A DNA stretch of 64,000 nucleotides. Source: an uncultured Sutterella sp. (GTDB lineage: Bacteria; Pseudomonadota; Gammaproteobacteria; Burkholderiales; Burkholderiaceae_F). The position numbers were made by a program, and so were the translations under genes. The stretch spans positions 26,183-90,182 of the forward strand of contig UQYG01000013.1 in assembly GCA_900545275.1 (NCBI GenBank). Direction: 5' to 3'. Below, in pieces: positions 1 through 7,615 of the stretch (position 1 is its first letter; the number at the start of each line of letters is the position of its first letter). The notes below the pieces were generated by a model, which saw nothing but the letters and a program-made list of their open reading frames with translations, ran no database searches and was not told where the DNA came from.

Positions 1-69
1 GGCGAGATGACCGCCGCAGGATTCGCCGACTATCTGCGTTCGGCCTTTTCCGAAGCTGCGTCCCGATAG
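1..69 (+). CDS. 3' end of an unidentified protein (truncated by window start)
   Basis: Frame 1 is open from the first base and ends in TAG at 67-69, giving the last 22 residues of a protein (GEMTAAGFADYLRSAFSEAASR). The tail looks like an amphipathic helix and cannot be assigned to a family. The reading is supported only by the open frame and by the lack of a better candidate in the following 220 bp. Confidence 0.4.
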   Translation, partial: GEMTAAGFADYLRSAFSEAASR

Positions 70-312
70 CGGGAAAACGTCTCCGAGCGTGCGGGCGAGC
101 CCTCGGGCAGGGGGCGTCTTCGCTCCGGGGCGCAGGAGCCCTACGTGTCGGTCCGTCAGCTTCCTTTGCGAAAGGCGGAGAGAAACGTTCGCCGGCTTCC
201 GCCTTGGTCTGCAGAACGTCGGGAACTCAGGGAGACCGAATGCGGTTCGTTTCCATCATATTGTCAGTTGTTCTGATAGTACGATAGAAAAATGTCGGAT
301 AAAGGACTGAAA

Positions 313-1614
313 ATGATAGAAAAACTGCCGGAATATGAGGGTGTTCGAGTTGAATTTAAGGAGAACTGGAGCGATACGGCAAAAAAGACGCTGATAGCTT
401 TTGCGAACACCTTGGGCGGAGACTTGTATTTCGGCGTGACAGACGACGGGGCGATAAAGGGGCTCGGCAAAAAAGCTCTGGATGAAGTCTCCCGCTCCGT
501 GCTGCAATTTTGTAGGTCGGAGACTGATCCCGTCATGACCGACATCGTATCGACGAGGGTCATCGCCTCGGGCGTCGGCAGCTACCTCTTGCGGGTGTCC
601 GTCGAGCCGGGAAACGACCGGCCGTATGCATTCAAGGGGAAACGCTACACGGGAGGCGCCTACGTTCGGGACGGCTCCGTGTCGGTTACGGCCACGGAGG
701 AAGAAATTCGCGACATGATTCGCGACAGCTCACCCGTGCCTTGGGAGTCGGGGCTGAGCCGGCAGGAGGATCTGTCGTTTGGGGAAGCGGCCGAAATTTT
801 CAGCAAGTACGGCGTACATTTCTCTTCCGCACACTACCTGCGGCTTGGGTTGGTCGACGACGTCGGCCGATTTACCCGACTCGGCGAGCTTCTTTCCGAT
901 CAAAATCAAACCTTGACGGTGGTGGGAACATTTTCGCAGGACGCCGCATCTCTCTCCGTCCGTGAGTTTTCCGGATCGCTTCTTAAACAAATCGACAGCG
1001 TCTTCGACCTGTTTGTCCTGCTGAATCCCGAATTGATTTTCAAAACGGAGGGACTCGCGAACAAGCGGAAGTTTGCCTGGCCGCCCAAGGCATTGCGTGA
1101 AGCGCTGGTCAATTGTGCGGTTCACCGGGACTACGCCCGGACGGAACCGACCAAAGTTTCCGTCTTTCCCAATCGGTTTGATTTTTTGTCCTACGGGAGC
1201 ATTCCCGGACGGCTCAGCATTGAGGATATCGTCTTGGAAGGCGTCAGCAAATGCCGCAATGAACATTTGGCCGACATTTTCCGGCGGTTGGGATGGATGG
1301 AAAACTACGGCTCGGGTTTTCCGATGATCTGGCGGGAGTATGCGAATTCGGGAGCGGAACCGAAGCAGGAAGCGACGAGAAGGGTGTTTCGCATTGTTTT
1401 GCCCAAAATTCAGACGGGCGATCGGGGAACTTTGATGGAGCGCTGTACCGCCCTGTTCGAAAATCACGAGATGCTTTCGATGACCGAAGTCATGAGCATG
1501 CTGAATGTTTCGAGGACGTCGGCCAACACGGCTGTCAATGCCCTGCTCCGGGACGGACTGGTGGAAAAGGTCGGAATCGGGCGGCAAACCCGGTACCGCT
1601 CCTTGCTGCGGTAG
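313..1614 (+). CDS. AlbA_2/Schlafen-type ATP-binding transcriptional regulator (RecG-like C-terminal helicase-associated family)
   Basis: About 433 residues. The N-terminal ~120 residues fit the AlbA_2 (Schlafen AAA_4) domain: EFKEN near the start, then FANTLGGDLYFGVTDDG. A middle segment with LREALVNCAVHRDY and a later ENYGSGFPMIWREY fits the HATPase_c_4 / RecG-like C-terminal domain. The last ~60 residues look like a winged helix (SMTEVMSMLNVSRTSANTAVNALLRD, here split across the helix-turn-helix). Such proteins usually act as DNA-binding regulators; the target is unknown. An ATG at 292 is in frame, but the ATG at 313 is preceded by AAGGA at 302-306 with a six-base gap, so it is preferred. 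The gene stands alone and converges on a cytochrome gene across a strong hairpin. Confidence 0.8.
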   Translation: MIEKLPEYEGVRVEFKENWSDTAKKTLIAFANTLGGDLYFGVTDDGAIKGLGKKALDEVSRSVLQFCRSETDPVMTDIVSTRVIASGVGSYLLRVSVEPGNDRPYAFKGKRYTGGAYVRDGSVSVTATEEEIRDMIRDSSPVPWESGLSRQEDLSFGEAAEIFSKYGVHFSSAHYLRLGLVDDVGRFTRLGELLSDQNQTLTVVGTFSQDAASLSVREFSGSLLKQIDSVFDLFVLLNPELIFKTEGLANKRKFAWPPKALREALVNCAVHRDYARTEPTKVSVFPNRFDFLSYGSIPGRLSIEDIVLEGVSKCRNEHLADIFRRLGWMENYGSGFPMIWREYANSGAEPKQEATRRVFRIVLPKIQTGDRGTLMERCTALFENHEMLSMTEVMSMLNVSRTSANTAVNALLRDGLVEKVGIGRQTRYRSLLR

Positions 1615-1687
1615 TTTTCGGCCGGGGCGACAAACCCGTCGACGTCCGCCTCGTGCTTTGCAACGTCGTGCCGCGGCCGGAAAACGC

Positions 1688-1722
1688 GCGGCGCCCCGAA
1701 GGGGCGATCTTCGGGGCGCCGC
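1688..1722. terminator. Bidirectional intrinsic terminator between convergent genes
   Basis: A perfect 14-bp stem (GCGGCGCCCCGAAG at 1688-1701 with its complement at 1709-1722) and a 7-base loop. On the minus strand the stem is followed by CGCGTTTT. It lies between the plus-strand regulator ending at 1614 and the minus-strand cytochrome gene ending at 1774, so it can serve both. Confidence 0.75.
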
Positions 1723-1773
1723 GGTACCTCTTTCCTCAAAGGACGAGCGCTTCACGTTCGTCCGTGACGGACC

Positions 1774-2133
1774 TCATTGGAACTTCTTCGACCATTCGAC
1801 GACGTGGCAGTCGTTGCAAAGGGCGCGGGAGGCCTTGTGCTCGCTGTGGCAGGTCGTGCACTCGAGCGTGTCTCCATAGTGGGCCGACGCGTGAGGGAAC
1901 TTCTCGAACTTGTTGGGAGTCGTCTTGATCTTCGACATTTCGCCGTGGCAGCCGATGCAGGTCTTGTCGTTCGGGCGCGCCGTGGGAGTCGCCGTTTCGT
2001 GACAGGCCGCGCAGGCGAGCTTGTCGCCGAACGCATTGAGGTGATAGTCCTTCATCGGAACGCCGGCGAGCGAGCCGGCCATGGCCGCGGACGCACAGAG
2101 TCCAAAGGCGACGCAGAGAAATTGCTTCAACAT
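1774..2133 (-). CDS. Periplasmic tetraheme cytochrome c (flavocytochrome c electron-donor subunit)
   Basis: 119 residues with a Sec signal peptide (residues 1-19) and four CxxCH haem motifs: CAACH 41-45, CIGCH 59-63, CTTCH 92-96 and CNDCH 106-110. Extra histidines (H81, H84, H99) could be distal ligands. Size and haem spacing fit the small tetraheme domain that forms the N-terminus of Shewanella fumarate-reductase flavocytochrome c, here a separate polypeptide. It starts 14 bp after the flavoprotein stop, so the two are probably cotranscribed, and it likely passes electrons from the quinol/NrfH-type pool to that flavoprotein. The start is fixed by AGGAGG (2141-2146 on this strand) seven bases upstream; a longer upstream frame is only overlap with the flavoprotein gene. 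Confidence 0.92.
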   Translation of the reverse strand: MLKQFLCVAFGLCASAAMAGSLAGVPMKDYHLNAFGDKLACAACHETATPTARPNDKTCIGCHGEMSKIKTTPNKFEKFPHASAHYGDTLECTTCHSEHKASRALCNDCHVVEWSKKFQ

Positions 2134-2147
2134 GACGGTTCCTCCTC

Positions 2148-3668
2148 TCAAGCTTTCTTCGAAGCGATTTCGTGACCGGCGATTTGGCCGTACACCATGC
2201 AGTCGACCGACGAGCAGCCGCCGAGGCGGTCCATGCCGTGCACGCCTCCGGTAACTTCGCCGGCGGCGTAGAGACCGGGGATGGACCTGCAGGTCTGCGC
2301 GGAGACGATTTCCGCCTTCGTCGTGATGCATGCGCCGCCCATGCAGTAGTGAAGTTTCGGCAGGAGACGCATCGAGTAGAAGGGAGGCTTCAGAATCGTC
2401 TTTTGGTCGAGAGGCTTCTTAAAGGGATCCGCCTTCTTGCCGGCGACGATCTCGTTCCATTCGTCGATCGAGGCCTGCAGGAGCTTCGGATCGGTCTTGT
2501 GAAGTTTCGCAAGCGCTTCGACGCTGTCGCTCTTTTTGACCGTTCCTTCACGGTAGGCCGCGGCAAAACCTTCGGCGCGCTTCGTCGTTTCTTCGCCGCA
2601 GAAGCAGAAGGGATAGTTCATGTTTTCCTTCGTTCCCTTGGCGAGCACCACGAGCTGCGCTTCGGCGCGGGTGCGGCGGTCGGCGAGTTCGTTCATGAAG
2701 CGCTTCCCCGTCTTCGGGTCGATCGCCATGCCTTCGGCAAAGGCGTAGTCCGCAAAAAAGCTTCCCGGGCCCGCTCCCTTTTCGTCGGGCGACGCCCAGG
2801 GACCGAGCTGATACATGTCGAGCATGACGGGCAGGGCTCCGGCATCCAGGAGCGCCTTGATCATGTCGGCGGTCGAACCCGGCTGCGACGTGCATTCGAG
2901 GTCTTGATAGGCGGGCATCGTCGCGGCGACGAAGGCGCGGTCCTGACCCCAGCTTCCGGTGGCGGCCACGATGCCGCGCGTCGCACGGATGGTGCGGGTC
3001 GAGTCGAAACTTCCGTCGTGCCAGTCGTAGTTCGTCTGCACGACGAGCCCGTCGGCGTGCCCGTCGTTCATGACGACCTGCACGACGTTCGTGCGGTTGC
3101 GGAATTCCACGCCCGCCTTTTCCAAGTACTTGTGCATCGGAACGACGATGGCGCCGCCCGAAGGCACCTTCGGAAGATGGGCGCGCGGCACGCTGTGGCC
3201 GCCCAGACGAATCACTTTGTCCTGCAGTTCCACGCCGCATTCGATCAGCATGTCGAAGACCTTGTGGGCGTTTTCGGCCATCGTAAGCGCCAGGTCTCGG
3301 TGATTGAACCCGCGGCCCGCGGCGAGCATGTCTTCGACGAGGCGTTCGGGCGAGTCTTCAATGCCCTGAGCCTTCTGCATCTTCGTGCAGGGCATGCACA
3401 TGAGCGCGCCGCAAAGGGCGGAGTTTCCTCCGTAGGCCTCCATCTTTTCGAGGACGAGGATGCGCTCCACGCCTTCCTTCTTGGCTTGATAGGCCGCCGC
3501 CAGCCCGGCGAAGCCCGAGCCCACGATCACCATGTCGTAGGTTTCGTCCCATTGATCCACGCGGTCGACGTGGAAGGCCGCCGCGGCGGTGCCCGCACCT
3601 GCGGCGAGGGCCGCGCCGAACGCGCCCTTCAGAAGGCCGCGTCGCGAAAGAGTCGATTTCTCCGTCAT
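2148..3668 (-). CDS. Tat-exported FAD-binding flavoprotein, fumarate/urocanate reductase family (FAD_binding_2)
   Basis: 506 residues. The leader has a twin-arginine motif (SRRGLLKG, residues 8-15) followed by an Ala-rich hydrophobic core. The Rossmann FAD motif GSGFAGLAAA starts at residue 50, and a C-terminal FAD signature (LYAAGEVTGGVHGMDRLGG) follows. Family members reduce a C=C bond of an organic acid such as fumarate, urocanate or a cinnamate-like compound in the periplasm. Substrate cannot be read from sequence. It lacks a fused haem domain; the tetraheme cytochrome gene 14 bp downstream replaces it. The start has AAGGAG upstream and follows the family's usual N-terminus; 104 further in-frame upstream codons are not protein-like. 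A divergent TetR gene and palindromes suggest inducible control. Confidence 0.92.
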   Translation of the reverse strand: MTEKSTLSRRGLLKGAFGAALAAGAGTAAAAFHVDRVDQWDETYDMVIVGSGFAGLAAAYQAKKEGVERILVLEKMEAYGGNSALCGALMCMPCTKMQKAQGIEDSPERLVEDMLAAGRGFNHRDLALTMAENAHKVFDMLIECGVELQDKVIRLGGHSVPRAHLPKVPSGGAIVVPMHKYLEKAGVEFRNRTNVVQVVMNDGHADGLVVQTNYDWHDGSFDSTRTIRATRGIVAATGSWGQDRAFVAATMPAYQDLECTSQPGSTADMIKALLDAGALPVMLDMYQLGPWASPDEKGAGPGSFFADYAFAEGMAIDPKTGKRFMNELADRRTRAEAQLVVLAKGTKENMNYPFCFCGEETTKRAEGFAAAYREGTVKKSDSVEALAKLHKTDPKLLQASIDEWNEIVAGKKADPFKKPLDQKTILKPPFYSMRLLPKLHYCMGGACITTKAEIVSAQTCRSIPGLYAAGEVTGGVHGMDRLGGCSSVDCMVYGQIAGHEIASKKA

Positions 3669-3706
3669 TTCGGAATCTCCTTGAAAGCAGTGTACGAGGG
3701 TGGTTT

Positions 3707-3727
3707 CTTTGTATCTTTCGTACAAAG
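3707..3727. promoter_or_regulatory. Inverted repeat, candidate TetR operator 1
   Basis: CTTTGTA at 3707-3713 and TACAAAG at 3721-3727 form a perfect 7-bp inverted repeat with a 7-base centre. A second GTACAAAG occurs at 3774-3781. The site lies 39 bp upstream of the flavoprotein start and about 113 bp upstream of the divergent tetR start, a usual position for an autoregulated TetR operator. Confidence 0.5.
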
Positions 3728-3751
3728 AGTATTGTGCACCGAAGGAATTAT

Positions 3752-3768
3752 TTATACTATCGGTATAA
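3752..3768. promoter_or_regulatory. Inverted repeat, candidate TetR operator 2
   Basis: TTATAC (3752-3757) and GTATAA (3763-3768) form a perfect 6-bp inverted repeat with a 5-base centre. It overlaps AT-rich sequence that could carry a -10 element. It lies between the divergent flavoprotein and tetR genes, 25 bp from the first palindrome. Which of the two is the real operator cannot be decided from sequence. Confidence 0.4.
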
Positions 3769-3840
3769 GTTTGGTACAAAGAATGCCTTTTCCCCGCTTT
3801 CGGGAAGAATGCGAAAGGGAAGGCGACAAGGAGAACGGAG

Positions 3841-4452
3841 ATGAAGGAAAACGAGATTTCCGACGCCGTCGTCAAGCGCGGTTTGGAGAGAAGAACGAAC
3901 CGCATGGGCGACGCCACCATGCGAAACATCCTGGATACGGCGAAGCGCATTTTGATCGAGGAGGGTGTGTCCCGATTCACGATCGGTCACATCGCAAAGC
4001 AGGCGGGCGTCACGAAAGGTACGCTCCTCTACCATTTCCACGACAAGGACCAACTCCTTGCGCATCTCCTGGACGAGTACGTGGATCATCTCGAGGAAAA
4101 GCTCGATGAAGGGATCGCCGCTGCGAAGGCAAGCGCCCGGTACGCGCAAGACGCCGACGAAACGGTGGCGGGCTTCATCGAGTGGTACCGGCGGTTTCGC
4201 CGGGAGGACGCCTCCTACACGGCCTTCGGGACGACGATTCTCGCCATGTCGGCCGCAAACGACGCGATTCGCCGAAGGGCGCAGGAATGGTACGAGTCGC
4301 TCTTCGCAAAACTCCGCGCGTCGAACTGCGGCGACGCGATCGGCATCGTACTCATGCTCGAGGGTCTTTTTTTCCTCAGGCACATGCGGCTCGACGTCAC
4401 GACGGACGACGAAGCGGCGATGCTCCTCGAGAAGGCGGAGAGGCTGCTTTGA
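3841..4452 (+). CDS. TetR/AcrR family transcriptional regulator
   Basis: 203 residues. A TetR_N helix-turn-helix spans about residues 28-72 (RFTIGHIAKQAGVTKGTLLY, with HFHDKD following), the classical TetR signature. The remaining ~130 residues form the variable ligand-binding part. AAGGAG at 3828-3833 lies seven bases before the ATG. It is transcribed away from the flavoprotein/cytochrome pair, with two palindromes between them. The simplest reading is a repressor of that pair and of itself, released by the reductase substrate or a related compound; this is inference. Confidence 0.9.
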   Translation: MKENEISDAVVKRGLERRTNRMGDATMRNILDTAKRILIEEGVSRFTIGHIAKQAGVTKGTLLYHFHDKDQLLAHLLDEYVDHLEEKLDEGIAAAKASARYAQDADETVAGFIEWYRRFRREDASYTAFGTTILAMSAANDAIRRRAQEWYESLFAKLRASNCGDAIGIVLMLEGLFFLRHMRLDVTTDDEAAMLLEKAERLL

Positions 4453-4513
4453 GGGGCCTGGTTCCGGAAGCGGCGCAGGCAAACTCGGCCGGCGGATCTT
4501 GAAAAGAAAGGAA

Positions 4514-4541
4514 GGGCGAAAGATCCGCAGATCCTTCGCCC
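4514..4541. terminator. Weak hairpin after tetR
   Basis: GGGCGAA (4514-4520) pairs with TTCGCCC (4535-4541), with further imperfect AGATCC pairing inside. There is no T-run, so it may be only part of the tetR 3' untranslated region. The whole stretch 4453-4752 holds no gene that I can support. Confidence 0.25.
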
Positions 4542-4610
4542 GCTTCAAAAGAGGAAGAGTGTCGCAACAGAGAGCGGGTTGCTCCTTCGAGGCGTCCGAC
4601 TTTGGATGAA

Positions 4611-4660
4611 CGAAGGCCGGAACGTCTCGTTTCTACGGGAAGTTCCGGCCTTCGGCTTTT
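4611..4660 (+). terminator. Intrinsic terminator downstream of tetR
   Basis: A 13-bp perfect stem (CGAAGGCCGGAAC at 4611-4623 with its complement at 4642-4654) followed by GCTTTTTG. It is in the right place to end tetR transcription and to separate it from the convergent chimeric gene. A second GC-rich palindrome at 4704-4723 (CGCCGTCC/GGACGGCG), nearer the chimeric gene's stop, lacks a T-run. Confidence 0.7.
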
Positions 4661-4752
4661 TGTCGGTCCTTGAGCATTGCGCGGCCGTGGGGGAGGATTT
4701 CCCCGCCGTCCGTCCGGACGGCGAGGGGTCACGCGCTCAAGTCCGCGTCGGT

Positions 4753-5700
4753 TTATTCGCCCTTCGCGACATGGATGCCGGTGAGGCGCCCGAACGTGAA
4801 GATGTCGCAGATCGTCTTGCCGCCCAGGCGGTTCGTTCCGTGAATGTCGCCCGTCAGTTCGCCTACGGCGTGCAGGTGCGGAATGACGTTGCCGCGGCGG
4901 TCGAGAACCTGGGTCTTCCTGTTGATGACGATGCCGCCCATTGTGTGGTGGCAGCTCATCCCGGCGTAGCCCGCATAGAAGGGGGCGCGCTCGATCTTGC
5001 GCAGCATGTCGGGGGCCTTGCCGAGCGCATCCTTCCTGGCGTCGACGCCCGCGTTGAAGTCTTCGATCGTCTTCTTGAAGACGGCGGGATCGACCATCAT
5101 CTTCTCGGCCAACTCTTCGAGCGTGTCGGCCGACCAGGCGTCGCCCGGATCGTAGCCGCGCTCCCGAATCACGCCCTGAAGGATGTTCCAGCCGCCGAGA
5201 CTTTCCGGCGAATCGGCCGCCACGCTGCGTCCCCGGAGGTCGTCGATCCTGCGAAAACGCGCCTCGTCGGCGCGGACGATGACGGCGGAGCCCACGGATT
5301 CGGCGGGGTTCGCGCTCTGAGGACTCGTCTGCATGACGATGTCGCGCATCTCCACCTGATCGGCCGAAAAGACGTAGAAGCCGCTGTCCATAAAGACGAA
5401 GTCGAAGCCGGACGATTCGATGCTCAGCAAAAGCGCATCGTCTCCGAGCACTTCCGAGCGAAATTCGAGTTCCGGAAAGGTCTTGCGTAAATACGACATG
5501 GTCGGTCCGAAGGAACCCGTGAAAAAGACTGGCTCGAGAGAGCTCTGTACGCCGACGGTGACGACCGCTTTCTTCGGCTCTTCGGTTTTGTCGGCCGGAT
5601 GTGCGCCGAAGGCACCCGGCCCGGCGGCAAGACCCGTCAGGAGCAGAAAGAGCAAAGTGAAAAGGCGCCCGCAGAGGGAGGCGTTCGAATGGTGGAGCAT
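4753..5700 (-). CDS. Chimeric protein: PhnD-like periplasmic binding domain fused to the C-terminal part of an FAD_binding_2 flavoprotein
   Basis: 315 residues with a signal peptide (hydrophobic core about residues 12-30). Residues ~44-186 look like a PhnD/SsuA-type binding domain of the kind found in TtrS-like sensors: VVTVGVQSSLEPVFFTGSFG, then FDFVFMDSGFYVF, then DDLRGRSVAADSPESLGG. From residue ~188 (DNA near 5140) the protein switches to the tail of a fumarate-reductase-type flavoprotein: ADTLEELAEKMMVDPAVFKK, then CHHTMGGIVIN, then AVGELTGDIHGTNRLGG. The N-terminal Rossmann FAD motif and most of the capping domain are missing, so FAD binding and catalysis are unlikely. The frame is intact through the junction. 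It is either an in-frame deletion product joining a sensor gene to a reductase gene, or a repurposed sensor. No clear ribosome-binding site precedes the ATG. Confidence 0.75.
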   Translation of the reverse strand: MLHHSNASLCGRLFTLLFLLLTGLAAGPGAFGAHPADKTEEPKKAVVTVGVQSSLEPVFFTGSFGPTMSYLRKTFPELEFRSEVLGDDALLLSIESSGFDFVFMDSGFYVFSADQVEMRDIVMQTSPQSANPAESVGSAVIVRADEARFRRIDDLRGRSVAADSPESLGGWNILQGVIRERGYDPGDAWSADTLEELAEKMMVDPAVFKKTIEDFNAGVDARKDALGKAPDMLRKIERAPFYAGYAGMSCHHTMGGIVINRKTQVLDRRGNVIPHLHAVGELTGDIHGTNRLGGKTICDIFTFGRLTGIHVAKGE

Positions 5701-5980
5701 GGCGGAATTTTTCCAAAAAAAAACCTCTCCGTGTCCACCGTTTCATTCAAGCCGACGTTTCGTCTCGGAGGCGAATCGGTCTCGCGGCGGCTTTCGGGAT
5801 CGAGCCTGTGCGGTCCGGACTGCGGTCCGTTCATTGGTCGCGAAGGGGGGCGGCGGATTGTCCTTCGGGTAATCGCCCGACCGCGTCGGCCGGACTTTTC
5901 GCCATAATGGGGATTTGGAGAGGGGGCGACGAACCGCTCCTCTCAATGTCCTCCGACCGTTTCGAAGATTCTCCGCGACC

Positions 5981-7219
5981 ATGACCGACCTGCAGTTTTT
6001 CCACCAATCGATTTCGCCCGAACGCCAAAACCCCGACGCGGCGCTCTACAACGAAGAAACCGCTCGGGCGGTTCGGGCCTTTCACCGCACGATACCAGGC
6101 TATGCGCCGACGCCGCTCGCGCACCTCCCTTCGCTTGCCGAGATGCTCGGCGTCAAGGACGTTTTCGTGAAGGACGAAGGCAAGCGCTTCGGACTCAAGG
6201 CCTTCAAGGCCCTGGGCGGGAGCTGGTGCATCGCGTCGCTTCTCACCGAAGAGTTGGGGTTGGAAAAACCGGACTTTGCCCGCCTCACCTCCGCGGAAAC
6301 TCGGGCGAAGCTCGGTGAACGAACCTTCAGCACGGCGACCGACGGCAATCACGGGATGGGCGTCGCCTGGACCGCTGCAAAGCTCGGCCAAAAGGCCGTG
6401 ATTTTCATGCCCAAAGGCAGTTCGCCGGAGCGTGTGGAGCGCATCCGCGGCACGGGCGCGACCGTGCACGTCACCGACGTCAACTACGACGCGACCGTGG
6501 CGCTTGCCAAACGAACCGCGGAGGAAAACGGCTGGACCTTCGTGCAGGACACCGACCGTCCGGGCTACACCGATACCCCGAAGCGCCTGATGGCGGGCTA
6601 CATGACGATGGCTCAGGAAGCAATTGAAGAAATGAGGGAGAAGGGCGTTCGTCCGACGCACGTCTTTCTGCAGGCAGGCGTGGGGTCCATGGCGGCGGGC
6701 GTGGCCGCGTACCTGACGAACGTCTTCCGGGACCGGCCGCCCGTCTTCGTGATCGTGGAAGCCGAAGCCGCCGATTGTCTCCACAAGACCGTGGCTGCGC
6801 AGGACGGGAAGATTCACATTGCCGAAGGGGATCTCGCCACGATGATGGCGGGCCTTGCCTGCGGGGAGCCCTGCCGCACGGCCCTTTCGATGCTCGAAGA
6901 CCTTGCGGAGAACTTCGTCACGATCACGGACCGCGTCTCGGCACGAGCCATGCGTATGCTCGGCAACCCCTTGCCCGGCGACGACCGCGTTGTTTCGGGC
7001 GAGAGCGGGGCGTCGGGGTTCGGCGCATTCGTGGAGCTCGTGCGAGAAGGTTCGCCCGAAGCATGGCGAAAGACGGTGGGGTTGGACGAGAACGCCGTGG
7101 TGCTCTGCTTCTCGACCGAGGCCGACACGGACCGGGCGAACTATCGGCGCGTGGTGTGGGAGGGCGTCCCTTCGAGCGATCCGGGCGACGGCGGGAAAAC
7201 GTCCCCGGACGGGGATTGA
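5981..7219 (+). CDS. dpaL: Diaminopropionate ammonia-lyase (PLP-dependent)
   Basis: 412 residues, close to the usual ~400 of DpaL (YgeX). It is a fold-type II PLP enzyme that breaks 2,3-diaminopropionate into pyruvate and two ammonia. The Schiff-base lysine is expected at K76 in GLKAFKALGG. The pyrophosphate/PLP loop and substrate motifs follow: TDGNHGMGVAWTAAKLGQ, then FMPKGSSPERVERIRG, then LQAGVGSMAAGVAAYL. The ATG at 5981 matches the family N-terminus; an in-frame upstream start at 5915 would add a basic, non-conserved leader. It is a single cytoplasmic gene with no biosynthetic partners beside it, so a role in amino-acid nitrogen catabolism is likely. Confidence 0.93.
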   Translation: MTDLQFFHQSISPERQNPDAALYNEETARAVRAFHRTIPGYAPTPLAHLPSLAEMLGVKDVFVKDEGKRFGLKAFKALGGSWCIASLLTEELGLEKPDFARLTSAETRAKLGERTFSTATDGNHGMGVAWTAAKLGQKAVIFMPKGSSPERVERIRGTGATVHVTDVNYDATVALAKRTAEENGWTFVQDTDRPGYTDTPKRLMAGYMTMAQEAIEEMREKGVRPTHVFLQAGVGSMAAGVAAYLTNVFRDRPPVFVIVEAEAADCLHKTVAAQDGKIHIAEGDLATMMAGLACGEPCRTALSMLEDLAENFVTITDRVSARAMRMLGNPLPGDDRVVSGESGASGFGAFVELVREGSPEAWRKTVGLDENAVVLCFSTEADTDRANYRRVVWEGVPSSDPGDGGKTSPDGD

Positions 7220-7549
7220 CCGGGCGGCAGGCCGCAAGTGCCCGCAGGCCTTCAGGAGGGAAGGGCGGCGCGGAAGAGACGAACTCGATTCGCGGATGCA
7301 CGCGTCGACGTCTTTCGCAGGACGAGCCCTTTCTTCACGACCTTCGGGAGGACGACTCCCGTCGTGTCCGGAACGGATTCGAGAGCGGAATGCGGCGGAA
7401 AAGGCAACATTCGCCGCCGGTGAGATCCGTTGTCGCAGAGGGGTTGTAACGGAACGCGAAAAAGAGGAAAACTTTTTCACGAGCGCCGTGATCTCCTGAG
7501 GAGCCAAGAGTTTCCCAAGTTGCAGAATATGTGACGGGGAAAATCACGA
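7220..7549. other. Intergenic region between dpaL and autotransporter
   Basis: About 330 bp with no supported gene; open frames here are short and out of context. No clear T-tailed terminator for dpaL was seen. The promoter-proximal part for the next gene begins near 7550. Confidence 0.5.
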
Positions 7550-7579
7550 TTGAAAGTGATCTTGGAGGGGGTGCAAAAT
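7550..7579 (+). promoter_or_regulatory. Candidate sigma-70 promoter for the autotransporter
   Basis: TTGAAA (7550-7555; consensus TTGACA) is followed 18 bases later by CAAAAT (7574-7579; weak match to TATAAT). It lies 36 bp upstream of the ATG. A GAGGAG ribosome-binding site lies just before the start codon at 7616. Confidence 0.35.
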
Positions 7580-7615
7580 AAAAAAGCTTCTTTTTTCAAG
7601 CTTGAGGAGCAACTT

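Noticed and set aside
2172..4109. 645-codon plus-strand frame opposite the first flavoprotein
   Set aside because: It is antisense to the flavoprotein and overlaps tetR in another frame; the protein is His/Arg-rich without motifs.
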